DNA from: UBA1181 sp963654355
Lineage (GTDB): Bacteria > Bacteroidota > Bacteroidia > Bacteroidales > Paludibacteraceae
Direction of reading: 5' to 3'
Length of the DNA stretch: 64,000 bases
Assembly: GCA_963654355.1 (NCBI GenBank)
Contig: CAVKBM010000002.1
Coordinates: 62,001 to 126,000 of the forward strand
Below are positions 51,566 through 63,500 of this stretch, one piece after another. The notes under the pieces are model-generated. The model worked only from the letters and a program-made list of their open reading frames with translations. It searched no databases and was not told the origin of the DNA. The translations under genes were made by a program, and so were the position numbers. Positions within the stretch are counted from its first letter, which is position 1. The number at the start of each line of letters is the position of its first letter.

Positions 51566-52771
51566 TTACTTCATTTTTTCAACGATATGGTCAACGATAT
51601 CCTTTGCCACCTCCTTTTTAGACTTAAGGTCGAAAGGAATCTTCGTGCCATCCTTGTCAAAAATAGTAATTTTATTCGTATCATGCTGGAAACAGGCGTT
51701 TTTGTCTTTCAGAGAATTCATCACAATGAAGTCCAAGTTTTTACGAACACACTTATCTTTCGCATTTAATTCTTCATCGTCTGTCTCTAATGCAAATCCC
51801 ACCATCAACTGCCCATCTCTCTTCAGTCTTCCCAACTCGGCCGCAATGTCTTTCGTAGGAAGAAGATCTATAGTCATCTCGCCTGTCTTCTCTCTTTTTA
51901 TCTTATGCTCGGCCCTCGTCGCAGGTGTATAGTCGGCCACAGCAGCGCAAAGAATCTCAATATCTGCCGATTTAGAAGCTTCTATAGCCTTCTCATACAT
52001 CTCGTTGGCAGATTCAACAGAAATTTTCTGAATGTTGGCATGCTTTGGTGACAACGAGACCGGACCCGAAATCAACAATACCTTCGCACCCCGCTCGGCA
52101 CACTCCTCTGCTAAAGAATACCCCATCTTTCCTGAAGAATAGTTTCCAATGAAACGTACAGGGTCAATCTTCTCGTAGGTCGGACCTGCCGTTAACATAA
52201 CGACTTTCCCCTGCAAATCTTGTGTTTGTGAAAGATATTTCTCAATGGTTTCAACAATGGTATTAGGTTCCGCCATACGACCTTTTCCCTCTAAACCGCT
52301 AGCCAAGAACCCACTCTCAGCCTCAATCAAAATGTCGCCACGAGAAGCAAGCGTCTGCATATTCTTCTGCACAGCAGGATGAGCATACATATCCAAATCC
52401 ATGGCTGGGGCAAAAAAGATCTTACATTTTGCCGAAAGATAACTTGTAAGCAAAAGATTGTCAGCAATACCATTCGCCATTTTACCAATGGTATTGGCTG
52501 TAGCTGGCGCAATGACATACGCATCCGCCCATAATCCCAAATTCACATGACTGTTCCATTCTCCATTCTCAGGATTGAAAAAATCCACTAAAATAGGGTT
52601 TTGAGAGAGCGTCGCCAGCGTAAGTGGAGAGATAAACTGCTTTGCCATCGGTGTCATCACAACTTTCACATCCGCACCTTTCTTCTTCAGTTCTCGTATG
52701 AGGAAAGCGATTTTGTAGGCGGCAATACCTCCCGTAACCCCCACCAAGATATGTTTATTTGAAAGCGTCAT
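51566..52771 (-). CDS. coaBC: Bifunctional phosphopantothenoylcysteine decarboxylase/phosphopantothenate-cysteine ligase
   Basis: This 401-aa bifunctional enzyme carries out two middle steps of coenzyme A synthesis. The N-terminal flavoprotein domain (about 1-180) has GVTGGIAAYK, the SPLTLATLS segment and PAMDLDMY as a variant of the PxMNxxMW motif. The C-terminal CoaB domain (about 185-400) shows LTAGPTYEKIDPVRFIGNYSSGKMG and the catalytic region AAVADYTP. It starts 3 bases after the wzz-like gene and abuts porD, within a six-gene minus-strand cluster. Confidence 0.95.
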   Translation of the reverse strand: MTLSNKHILVGVTGGIAAYKIAFLIRELKKKGADVKVVMTPMAKQFISPLTLATLSQNPILVDFFNPENGEWNSHVNLGLWADAYVIAPATANTIGKMANGIADNLLLTSYLSAKCKIFFAPAMDLDMYAHPAVQKNMQTLASRGDILIEAESGFLASGLEGKGRMAEPNTIVETIEKYLSQTQDLQGKVVMLTAGPTYEKIDPVRFIGNYSSGKMGYSLAEECAERGAKVLLISGPVSLSPKHANIQKISVESANEMYEKAIEASKSADIEILCAAVADYTPATRAEHKIKREKTGEMTIDLLPTKDIAAELGRLKRDGQLMVGFALETDDEELNAKDKCVRKNLDFIVMNSLKDKNACFQHDTNKITIFDKDGTKIPFDLKSKKEVAKDIVDHIVEKMK

Positions 52772-52774
52772 TTT

Positions 52775-53956
52775 CTAAGCCTCCTCCTTATCTTCATCCA
52801 AACTCAAATTCTTCTTAGCATCCAACTTCTTCTTCTCTTCCATAATGAATCCATACCCCACAATGGCAATACAAGCAAGGAATCCACCTAAAACGCCACC
52901 AGAGACAAGACTCTTTAGCTTTCTCTTCTTATCATTTTTCAATGGGAAACGTGGCATATCCACAACGGAGATAAGCGGTTTCTCTTTCGCCAAATCTAAT
53001 TTTAAAACTTCAATGTTTTTGACAATCTCGGCGTAAGTCGTCCCTAATACTTGAATATCCATTTCAATCTTCTGAGACTGAGACGAAATCATCAAACCAG
53101 ATGCGTTTCTATTCTCATCCAAATAGACCGCACGACGCACCATTGAGCGATCTAACTCGCGACGGATAGAATCTGCTCGCCCTTGAAATCTGTCTATGTT
53201 CTCCATTAACGACTGCGTTCGCATATCAATATAAAACTTCGTACACGCCTTCAAATGAGCTTTGGCAAACTCTTTTGCGAAACGTTCATCTGTATAGGTG
53301 AAATCATAGTCCATAAACGCCAATTTCTTATCACGCCGGATAGCAACCACGCTGTTTTTCAAAATCACATCTATTTTTTCAATTAAAATAGAATCTTGTT
53401 CTCGGCTCATCGCCTCCTCCAACTGTCCATACGGATAATGAACATCACAAATAGAGACCCTTCCATCCTTATTTTCCTTATTTTTTTCACCAACCTTTTC
53501 ACATTCCGCACGTACGCTATCCACAATCATAGCGTAATCCATAAAGGTAAGCGTGTCTCCCTGATATTCCACAGGAGAAAGGAGGGTACGATAGACCAAC
53601 TCACGCGACTGCAACAGCTCCAATACGTTATCGCCAGAGAACAACTCGCCCGAACCTGCAACTGAGATACCCATCAGCGATGCCAACGAGCTAACACCGT
53701 ATGTGCCATTGGAACTTCCGATGTTGACGGCAAACGAATAGTGGGCTGTGTAGTTGATTTTCTGCAAAAAAGCGGAAGCCAAACCTATCGCACCACCTAA
53801 GATGCCCATAACGATGACAATCCATCTAAAACTCCAAATGTAGCCCCAATAAAGTTTGACTATCTGCATAACCTCGTCAAACGAGATCTCGTCTTCTTCC
53901 GACGAATCCCTGTATGAGTCGGGATTTTTATATTGGCTTTTATCTAATTCACTCAT
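52775..53956 (-). CDS. Wzz-like polysaccharide chain-length/export copolymerase
   Basis: This is a 393-aa inner-membrane protein of the polysaccharide copolymerase type. It has one membrane helix near 44-66 (WIVIVMGILGGAIGLASAFL), a large periplasmic part rich in helices and coiled coil (about 220-330), a second helix near 350-373 (VSGGVLGGFLACIAIVGYGFI) and a short acidic cytoplasmic tail without a tyrosine-kinase domain. Such proteins set chain length and link the synthesis machinery to the Wza channel. The gene follows the Wza-like gene by 13 bases, which supports the pairing. No glycosyltransferase cluster is adjacent. Confidence 0.82.
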   Translation of the reverse strand: MSELDKSQYKNPDSYRDSSEEDEISFDEVMQIVKLYWGYIWSFRWIVIVMGILGGAIGLASAFLQKINYTAHYSFAVNIGSSNGTYGVSSLASLMGISVAGSGELFSGDNVLELLQSRELVYRTLLSPVEYQGDTLTFMDYAMIVDSVRAECEKVGEKNKENKDGRVSICDVHYPYGQLEEAMSREQDSILIEKIDVILKNSVVAIRRDKKLAFMDYDFTYTDERFAKEFAKAHLKACTKFYIDMRTQSLMENIDRFQGRADSIRRELDRSMVRRAVYLDENRNASGLMISSQSQKIEMDIQVLGTTYAEIVKNIEVLKLDLAKEKPLISVVDMPRFPLKNDKKRKLKSLVSGGVLGGFLACIAIVGYGFIMEEKKKLDAKKNLSLDEDKEEA

Positions 53957-53969
53957 GACAAATTTCTTT

Positions 53970-56453
53970 TTATCGTGAAATTACAGAAATAGCAGTTACA
54001 ATCACAGAACCCATTGTGGCGATAGAACTAAAGAGAGAAACGAAGAAAGTAGCATTCGCTTTCTTGTCATCATCGTTTTTCTCTGGGTTCTCGGGCACGA
54101 TGATATGCGAGCCTGTCGTAACCTTCGGATATTTTCTCCACCACAAGAAATGACGAGTTGCACCTACTGAACCATTAGCGTAGGCAACGTATGTTTTGCT
54201 TTTCTTGGCATTCTTAGAGAAACCTCCCGCACCACGAACATACTCACGAAGATTCCCTCCATGATACACCTCCATACCCGGCACCTGAACAGCACCGTTG
54301 ATGGTTATCGTTTCCAACTGTCGGGGAACATAGATGATATCTCCATTGAGCATTGTCAAATCTGAATTGCATCCCGGGTTGTCAATCACGTCTTCCAACT
54401 TTATGCCCACAAGGTCTTGACGTTTCTCTAATTCCTCGCGTATTTTTCTCTCTTGCTCACCGTCTACACCGTTTTGCAAGGCTTCGATTAATTTCCCATC
54501 TCTTCGTTTTTCTGCCTCAGTTCTGTTCGTTGTACGAATCAAGAATGCATTCTCGGCATATCCATATTTTGACAAACCGCCACAACGCTCCAAGACACTT
54601 GATATACGTTCCGTCTTTCGAGTAATCGAGTAGGTGCCAGGATTGCGAACCTCACCTAAAATCTGAACCGTTCCCAACTGTTCGTATCCTTCCATACTAC
54701 GCACCGTAACCTGGTCGCGAGGTTCTAATCGGAAATCGCCATCCTTGCCAAGCAAATCCCTCTTAAGACTTAAATTATAGACTTCATATTTCTGGTCGTT
54801 GTTTGCCAGCCGTTCGGCATCAACAATCGTACGAACGACTTCAATTCGAGATGGGTCAGCTTCCTCGCGGAATCCACGAGCAAGGAACACCAAGTCGCGC
54901 AACGTGATATTTTCGTAGTAAGGGTAAACACCTTGTTCTATAATAGAACCATAAATGGAGATGCTCTTCTCTGGCTCAAATTCAGACTTTCCACCAATCG
55001 TAACAATATCCTCCTTGCGTAACGTGTCATTATAAGATCCATCCATCAAATCCTTTACACTGAACGAGGAAATTTCCGGAGTAAGGTCTTCTTTAAGACG
55101 AACAATGGTCGCACTCTGCATAAAGGCATCCTCCGTCAATCCATTGGCTTTCTTCACCAGATCAAACAATGTCATTCCATCGTCCAAAGCATAGACTCCA
55201 GGACGTTGGACACTTCCTAATATCTGCACACGATTTGTGTATTTGTTGAGGACCTGTCCAACAGTATAGACATCACCAGAAACAGGAGCGAACATCGAGT
55301 ACAACTCTTTCGTCACATCAGCAACGCTCTTCTCTCCATTCATGTTCCTTGTGACGTTGATTCGCTCTGTGTAAGCATCATCAGTGAAACCGCCACAATA
55401 GCTCAGCAAGTTATTGAGATTCTCTGTTGACTTTAACTCGTAGATACCCGGACGTTTCACAAAACCCTCGATAGTAGCACGCACACCGTAGGTTGGCACT
55501 TGAATGACATCCTGATCTTGCAACGTAACGTCACTCGGCATAATACCGCTTATCAGGAACTCATACAAATCAACATTTGCAATCTCCTTACCGCTGCGAA
55601 TCAACTTCACACTACGGTAAGATCCATTGTCCGTTGGACCTCCGCACGCACTCATCGCATTGAAAACAGATGAGACAGAAGGCAAGACATACGACCCTGG
55701 GCTGTTCACCTCTCCTAAGATATATACCTTGATGGAGCGAATCTGCGACAGAGTAACAGAAACCTCCGTACTTCCAGAATAAACAGAATTGTAGATAGAC
55801 GAAAGTTTCTTTCTCAACGTTTTTTCCACATTTTCCAAAGTCTTTCCACTCACAGTAACAAGCCCGACATTAGGCACGCGTACCGTTCCCTCTTTAGACA
55901 CGGTCAGGTCGTATGACGCTTCTGAGAGACCATAAACGTCAATATGGATAACATCGTCCGTACCAATAATATAGTTGCGAGGGGTAGCCATTGACTGATT
56001 TGGCTCAAATGAAATCTTTGAATTCTGAAAGAGAGACGATCCAAAAACACGGCTCTCCGCCACAGATACAGAGTACGACGAATCCGATGCCGAAACGCCT
56101 TTCTTGGAATTTGCAACAGCTTTTGAATTTGAAGAAGAGCTTGACAAGTCATCCTCTATATTTGAATCCTGAGGCTTGCTATCCACCTCCGAAATACGTT
56201 TCTTTAGCTTCTCCAATTCAGAAGCAGGCATCTTACGCTCTTTAGCATACTTTTCTATATCCGCCAACGTATAACCTTTATTTGTATAGTTCTTTACAAA
56301 CTGAGCAATTTGGGCATCTGTATAATTGTCCACCTTCACTGATGCTAAATTTTGCATATTAATGCCCAGCGCCATACCCAAAGTCCACCCCGCAAACTGT
56401 AGCAGGAAAAAAACGACGAGAACCTTCAGCCTTCCCTTTTTCATTATATCCAT
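53970..56453 (-). CDS. Wza-like outer-membrane polysaccharide export protein with multiple SLBB domains
   Basis: This 827-aa exported protein has an N-terminal signal segment (about 8-28), a serine-rich low-complexity linker (about 95-130) and a Poly_export domain (about 160-250) with IIGTDDVIHIDVYGL. A long series of SLBB repeats follows, marked by recurrent phrases such as VYILGEVNSPGSY, VQILGSVQRPGVY, SIYGSIIEQGVY, VQILGEVRNPGTY and ITINGAVQVPGME. A C-terminal hydrophobic helix (about 800-822) is suited to form the outer-membrane channel. It is about twice the length of E. coli Wza because of extra SLBB repeats. Two starts, 56453 and 56444, are possible. It begins the six-gene cluster that also holds porD. 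Confidence 0.87.
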   Translation of the reverse strand: MDIMKKGRLKVLVVFFLLQFAGWTLGMALGINMQNLASVKVDNYTDAQIAQFVKNYTNKGYTLADIEKYAKERKMPASELEKLKKRISEVDSKPQDSNIEDDLSSSSSNSKAVANSKKGVSASDSSYSVSVAESRVFGSSLFQNSKISFEPNQSMATPRNYIIGTDDVIHIDVYGLSEASYDLTVSKEGTVRVPNVGLVTVSGKTLENVEKTLRKKLSSIYNSVYSGSTEVSVTLSQIRSIKVYILGEVNSPGSYVLPSVSSVFNAMSACGGPTDNGSYRSVKLIRSGKEIANVDLYEFLISGIMPSDVTLQDQDVIQVPTYGVRATIEGFVKRPGIYELKSTENLNNLLSYCGGFTDDAYTERINVTRNMNGEKSVADVTKELYSMFAPVSGDVYTVGQVLNKYTNRVQILGSVQRPGVYALDDGMTLFDLVKKANGLTEDAFMQSATIVRLKEDLTPEISSFSVKDLMDGSYNDTLRKEDIVTIGGKSEFEPEKSISIYGSIIEQGVYPYYENITLRDLVFLARGFREEADPSRIEVVRTIVDAERLANNDQKYEVYNLSLKRDLLGKDGDFRLEPRDQVTVRSMEGYEQLGTVQILGEVRNPGTYSITRKTERISSVLERCGGLSKYGYAENAFLIRTTNRTEAEKRRDGKLIEALQNGVDGEQERKIREELEKRQDLVGIKLEDVIDNPGCNSDLTMLNGDIIYVPRQLETITINGAVQVPGMEVYHGGNLREYVRGAGGFSKNAKKSKTYVAYANGSVGATRHFLWWRKYPKVTTGSHIIVPENPEKNDDDKKANATFFVSLFSSIATMGSVIVTAISVISR

Positions 56454-56867
56454 TTATTGTTTTTTTGAAATTACAAATTAAAGATCTTAGTTATAACACG
56501 AAAATCTTGCAAATTTACAAAAACAAGGGAGAATAGAGACGATTTTTTACACGTTCTGAACGGATTTTACATCATCGCACCTTCTTTCACTCCTCAATCT
56601 GCCACTCTCCAATCGTCCCAGTCTCCGAAGAAAAAACACAACCGATTTTGAAAAGTTTACGAGTGTCAGAAGCATATTCTCGGGCATACCCTTTCTCGTC
56701 GATTTACATGCTCTCCACAAAGATAGGGAAAAACGCTTTTTTAGGTGGAGACACTGACAAAAAAAAGTTCGTGCAGTGCGTTGTACTTTTCAAATTCGCT
56801 CAACCCAACATTTTTTCATATATTCGCAAAGTTTTTTTCACATTAAAAAAATCAACATTATTTATCT
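56454..56867. promoter_or_regulatory. Divergent promoter region between the wza-like gene and ruvA
   Basis: This 414-base spacer has no convincing gene. Minus-strand -7 candidates for wza are TATCTTTG (plus-strand CAAAGATA, 56718-56725) and TAAATTTG (plus-strand CAAATTTA, 56510-56517). The first would give a leader of about 255 bases, the second about 50. For ruvA the last 60 bases are AT-rich (TATTCGCAAAG... near 56820) without a clean box. The long leader option leaves room for a leader-based control. Confidence 0.5.
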
Positions 56868-57458
56868 ATGTTTGAATACATAAAAGGGAAAATAACTGAA
56901 TTGAATCCGGCAATGGCTGTGATCGAGACATCACAAATTGGTTTCTCGGTCAACATATCTCTCAATACCTACTCTGCTATTGAGGACAATGCCAATTCCA
57001 GCGACATTGCCACCTTATACATATACGAGGCTGTTCGCGAAGATGCCTACACACTCTATGGATTCGCAACAAAAGAAGAACGCAACCTTTTCTTGCTTCT
57101 CATCTCCGTATCAGGCGTAGGCGCATCTTCTGCCCGCATGATCCTATCTGCCTATTCCGTTGCCGAACTACAGTCTATCATCAGCACCAGCAACGTGAAA
57201 ATGCTAAAAAGCATCAAAGGAATCGGTGCAAAAACAGCGGAACGTATCATCGTCGACCTGAAAGACAAAATGGAAAAAGTGGAGTCCTCCAACGCTGAAA
57301 TTATAGACAACTCAAACAAAGAAGAAGCAGTGGCCGCCTTGGTCGTCCTCGGCTACACACAAGCCGTCGCCACAAAGGCTATCGACTCTATAATAAAAGG
57401 AGATCCTACTATTCCCATTCAGAAATTGATAAAAGAGGCACTAAACCAACTAAGATAG
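56868..57458 (+). CDS. ruvA: Holliday junction branch migration protein RuvA
   Basis: This 196-aa protein binds four-way junctions and loads the RuvB motor. It has an OB-fold domain (about 1-63), two helix-hairpin-helix motifs (VSGVGASSARMILS about 79-92, and IKGIGAKTAERIIVDLKDK about 114-132) and a C-terminal helical domain III that contacts RuvB. The adjacent sprA gene follows 49 bases later, an arrangement that I recall as widespread in T9SS-bearing Bacteroidota. Confidence 0.95.
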   Translation: MFEYIKGKITELNPAMAVIETSQIGFSVNISLNTYSAIEDNANSSDIATLYIYEAVREDAYTLYGFATKEERNLFLLLISVSGVGASSARMILSAYSVAELQSIISTSNVKMLKSIKGIGAKTAERIIVDLKDKMEKVESSNAEIIDNSNKEEAVAALVVLGYTQAVATKAIDSIIKGDPTIPIQKLIKEALNQLR

Positions 57459-57507
57459 CGTTTTTATTATTTGAGATTATCAGAGAAAACCGCAACCCAT
57501 TACTGAA

Positions 57508-60500
57508 TTGGCTAAGAAAATTTTATATATCGCATTTGTGTGCATATTACTGAGTGGACTTGTCGCCCTCTCTTCGTATGCGCAGCAATCAAAGTCGTCG
57601 CTGAACCCTCGCGCAAGAACTACTTCTACCTCACAACGAAATGGGCAGCACGCAAACTCTCAAGCGAACAGACAAAAAGAGAAAGAAAAACCAAAAGAGA
57701 GTCGTTTGGACACGATGAAAGGCATTAAGTTTCCTGTGAAAGAGTCGGAGTTGGTTACCTACGACGACCTTCAACAGAACGCCGCCATCGATTTGCGAGA
57801 CCCCTCCAATGTCAAATCGGACGTTGAATACGACCCCAACACAGGCTATTACATTTACCACACTCGGGTAGGCGATATGGACGTAGCGACTCCATTCGTT
57901 CTCAACGAGAACGAATACCAACGCTATTCCCTGCAACAGTCTATGAACCGCTATTGGGCAGAGAAAGCAAAAACGAATACAGACGGTGGTAACAAATTCA
58001 CTCTCAGCGACATACAAATCGGATTAGGAGAAAAAGGAGAAAACATCTTCGGTCCTGGCGGTGTCAAACTGAAAACACAAGGTTCCGTAGACCTTGACTT
58101 TGGATTCAATATCACGAAACGTGAAAATCCGACTATCTCAGAAAGGAATCGAACGAACACCATCTTCGATTTTGACACGAAAATCCAACTTTCAGCGAAT
58201 GGTTCTGTTGGAACAAAAATCAATTTCAATCTGAATTATAACACAGAAGCCACTTTTGACGCAGACCAAAGTTTAGTCAACTTAGGATATAAAGGAGATG
58301 AAGATGACATTATTCAACGTATCGAAGCAGGAAACGTAAGTCTGCCACTCTCGTCATCGCTCATCACAGGAAGCACAGACCTCTTCGGGTTCCGCACGGA
58401 TCTACAATTCGGGAAATTGAAGATTCAAGGAATCATTTCACAGCAACAGTCTGAACGTAAAACAATCACCAGTAACGGAGCGCAGACCACCGAGTTTGAG
58501 CTCTTACCCACTGACTATGAGGAAAACAAGCACTTCTTCCTATCCACTTATTTCTACGACCACTACGACGAATGGGCGAAAAACGCACCCAATCCGCAAT
58601 CGGGTATCGTCATCAACAAAGTAGAAATTTGGGTGACAAACACATCAACCTCATCTGCCAACTACACAACGAGAAACCTCATTGCCGTAACGGAATTGGG
58701 AGAGACCTACGACTTAGATGGGAAGTCTGAAAACATACCATCAAACAACAATGGATCTTGCTATAAGACGCTCAATGGCATCGCCGACCTGAGAGATATT
58801 CAAACAGCCTCCTACGCGTTAGAAAACCTCACCATAGATGGAAAGACATTGGAGGCAACGAAAGACTATGAAGTATTGAACAGTGCCAGGTTGTTAACCT
58901 CTTCAGAATATACCTTAAACTCAGAATTGGGTTATGTATCGCTCAAAAGCACGTCGCAGTCCGACCGTATCGTCGCCGTAGCGTTCCAGTACACCAAGGG
59001 AGGTAAGACATACACCGTCGGTGAGTTGACGACCACCTCAACAGACACCTCAAAAGTTTCATCTCAAAACCTCATCGTGAAGCTGTTGAAGAGTTCGTTG
59101 CCATCTCCACAGAACAAAAAATTGTGGAACCTCACCATGCGTAACGTCTACTCACTCGGGGCTTACAACATCCAATCAGATAATTTTGAGGTGCAGATCA
59201 AATACCACTATCAGAGCGATTCTCTCACCTCATACCTGACCTATATCCCAGCGTTGAGTAACAAAAACCTGCTTCGTGTGTTGAATCTTGACCGCTTAAA
59301 CAAACGTTCAAATGCAATGCCAGATGGCTATTTCGACTATATTCCTGGCTACACGGTCATTCCATCAACAGGACGAATCATTTTCCTTTCCACTCGCCCA
59401 TTTGATACAGGCATCAAGAACGGATACGGGAAAGTCGCAGGTGTCGACAACTACACTTTCCCAGAGTTATACGACTCAACCTTGACCGTCGCTGAACAAT
59501 ATACAGAGAAGAACAAATACCTCATCACGGGTAAATACAGTTCCTCGTCAGGTTCGGAAATCCGTTTAGGAGTAACGAACATCGCCCGAGGCTCCGTGCG
59601 TGTTACAGCAGGTGGTCGTACACTCGTTGAAGGCACAGGCTACACAGTAGACTACAATATGGGTATCGTGAAAATCTTGGACGAGACAGCACTCGCCTCA
59701 AACTCGCCCGTGAGCGTCTCCGTAGAAAGCGAATCTTTCTTCAACACACAACGCAAATCACTTCTCGGAGTGAACGCTGAATACGATTTTTCCGAGAAAT
59801 TCTCATTAGGGGCGACGATTCTTCACCTCAACGAGAAACCACTCACCACAAAGGTTACAAACGGTAACGAACCTATGTCGAACACTATATGGGGGATGAA
59901 CGGAACTTTCAAGTCAGACTGGCAATGGCTCACCAACGCTATCGACAAGCTGCCACTCATCAATGCCACCGCCCCTTCTTCTATCGCCTTCTCGGGTGAG
60001 TTTGCCCAACTGATTCCTGGGCATAACAAAGCCATCAACCAAGACGACAACAAACAAGGTGTTTCATACATTGATGACTTTGAAGGAACCAAATCAAACA
60101 TCAACATCAAAAACCCAACATCGTGGGCATTGTCAAGCACACCGAAAATCACAAGCGGACCCCTTTACAATAAACATTTTATCCGTGAAAACGATAGTTA
60201 CTGGAGCAGCTATCTGAGTGGGGCTGATTTGTCTAACATCGGATATGGACTCAACCGCGCACACCTCGCTTGGTACTACATCGACAACATCTTCACCTCG
60301 TCGACTTCCAGTACACCAAAGCACATCAAAAGCGACAAAGACCAACAGTCCAACCATTATATCCGTTTGGTGAACGAACAAGAAATTTATCAAGACAAAG
60401 ACCAAGTCTATGGCGAGTCTACTACCCTTCAGACCCTCCACCTCCATTACTATCCAAAGGAGCGTGGACCGTACAACTTGGATGTATCTGGAATGGGCGA

Positions 60501-63500
60501 AGACGGATACTTAGAAAATCCTGGCGACCGTTGGGCTGGTATCACAAGAAAATTAGACAACACGAATTTTGAAAGTGCCAACATAGAATACATTGAAATG
60601 TGGTTGATGGATCCATTCGTTTACGACAATATGAACACCACCTCTGGACAACTCGTATTCAACTTGGGCAGCATCTCCGAGGATATATTGAAAGACGGAC
60701 GGAAAGCCTTTGAGAACGGACTTCCAACCTCGCAGAATATGGCACAAGTGGACACGACTATCTGGGGACGCGTACCACGTCTGACTGCTGTTACAAGTTC
60801 GTTCGACAATGCCTATCTCGCACAACAAGATCTTGGTTTGGACGGGCTTTCCAACGATGACGAGTTCTCATTCATTGCCTCATACGGACGCTACTACAAC
60901 GCCATCAACCAAAAAGTGAACTCCACTGCCAAGATGCGCTGGGGACAAGAGACATTCTCCCCTCTCACCGACCCTGCAGGAGATAACTTTCACTATTTCC
61001 GTGGCAGCGATTTCGACGACCGCGAGGCTAACGTCTTCGACCGCTATAAATTCTACAATGGCGTTGAAGGAAACTCAACCTCATCAGGCGATTCATACAC
61101 ATCAACTGCCACCACTTCGCCAGACGGAGAAGACCTCAACGGAGATAACACACTTAATGAGACGGAGCAATATTATGAGTATATCATCAACATCGACAAA
61201 GACATGTTCGAGAACAAAGCAAATTGGGAAGACAACTACATCACCAATATGGTTACCGCCAATGTCGAGTTGAAAAATGGCAACAAAGAAGACATCAAAT
61301 GGTACCAACTCCGCATTCCTGTCCACACCTCCAAGAAACGTGCGGAAGGAAACATCAACGACTTCCGTTCTATCCGCTTTATCCGTATGTACATGACAGG
61401 ATTCGAGGAAGAGGAACATCTTCGTTTCGGAGAATTGCAGTTAGTCCGCACCGACTGGCGTGTCTACGAGAAAAACGAACGTTTGGTAGAAAGCTCGATA
61501 GCAAGCAAACTTCAAGGAACTGGTAGCATAAGCATTTCATCAGTATGTATTGAAAACGACTCTCGTAAAACCCCTGTCAACTATCAGTTGCCTCCAGGCA
61601 TTGACCGTACGATCGACCCTAGCCAGACACAAGTAACACAAGAAAACGAACAGTCTATGGTTCTCAAGATTGATAGTCTCGAACCTAATGACGCGCGTGC
61701 AGTCTACAAGACTACATCACTTGACACTCGCCAATACAAACGCTTCAAAATGTTTGTCCACGCAGAGCAACTTATCGATGGCGAGGATATTCCAGACAAC
61801 CGCCTATACGCTTTCGTACGTTTCGGTTCTGACTTCACTGAAAACTATTACGAGTATCGTATTCCGTTGAAGATAACACCAGAAGGGGCAACCAACCAAT
61901 ACACTGTTTGGCCTACCGCCAACAATTTTGATTTTGCTTTCGAACAGTTGACCAACCTCAAATTAGAAAGAGACAAAAAGAAGCTCAACGGTCAAGTGAA
62001 ATACAACGAGCGTTACACCAAAATGGACGGCAACAACACGATGGCGGTTGTCGGATCACCTTCTTTCGGCGACATCACCTCAATGATGATTGGTATCGCC
62101 AACGAGGACGATGAAAGCCATAGCGCAGAAATATGGGTCAACGAAATGCGCATGTCTGGATTTGAAGAAGACGGAGGATGGGCGGCCACCGCCAATTTGG
62201 GAATAGTCTTCTCTGACTTAGGTTCGTTCAACCTCGGAGGAACCGTCGAGACAACTGGCTTCGGAAGTATTGAAGACAATGTTACAGACCGCAACCAGGA
62301 AGACAACTACGAATATAATCTCTCCGTAGCCGTCCAACTCGGCAAACTCTTCCCAGATAAAGCGAAGGTCAACCTGCCGTTCACCTACACTCGTACTCAC
62401 CAAATGTCGTCGCCAAAGTATGACCCAATGAACACCGACGTGGAACTGAGCCGCACTTTAGACAACTATGACGACGACCATATTAAAGATTCAATCAAGG
62501 CGATGTCGAGAACAGACAAAGTGTACCAAAGCTTCGCCCTCAGCAACGTACGTGTCGGCATAACTAGCCCTAAGACTGCCATGCCATACGATCCGGCTAA
62601 TTTCTCATTCAGTTTAGGATATAATGAGACAAAAGAGACCAACCCAGAGATTGAATACGAAAAAATCAAAAATTACAAGGGTACATTCAACTATGTCTAC
62701 TCTATCAACCCTAAACCTGTTGAACCTTTCAAAAAAGCAAAATGGCTGAAATCTAAAAATCTTAAGCTAATCAAAGATTTCAACTTTTACTATGTTCCTA
62801 AAAACATTGCTTTCAGTACTTCAATGACAAGATACTACGAAGAGACGCAAAACAGAAACTACAACTGCCCTATCGTAAAAGATACGACATTCCAATACAT
62901 GACATGGGACAAAAACTGGCAATGGGACAGAACCTCAAACATAAAATGGGATTTGACCCGCTCGCTCAAACTCTCCTTCTCTTCCGCCATGAATTCCGAA
63001 ATCACCGAGATCATCAGCACCACCGACGACAACGGAAACACACGCTTAGTCAACACACCTCTTAACAAAGAATACTTAAAAGAGATCGGCTACTACGATT
63101 GGTACGACCGTTGGAAGGACACCGTTTGGAGCAGCATCAAAAATTTCGGAGAACCAGTCTCCTATCAACAGAAATTCTCCGCTTCATACGCTATCCCTAT
63201 CAACAAGCTGCCTCAACTCGACTGGATCACCTCCAACGCTCAGTATTCGGCAAATTATCAATGGGACAAGGGTACCGTTTTAACCATGGGAGCTGACCCA
63301 ACCACAGGAAATCTCTTAGACAATCAACGAAACTGGAACGGAGACATCCGCTTCAATTTTGAGACATTCTACAACAAATTTCCTGCTCTTAAAAGCATCA
63401 ATCAAAAATTGAGTAGGACAAAGAGTCTTGCCAACGCTCAAAAAAAGAAAGATAAGGACAAAGATAATGCTAAAGAAGACCAAAAGAACAAGACCTACGA

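Noticed and set aside
61102..61526. Short frames on both strands within the sprA region
   Set aside because: They lie inside the continuous sprA frame that runs to the window edge and are chance openings.
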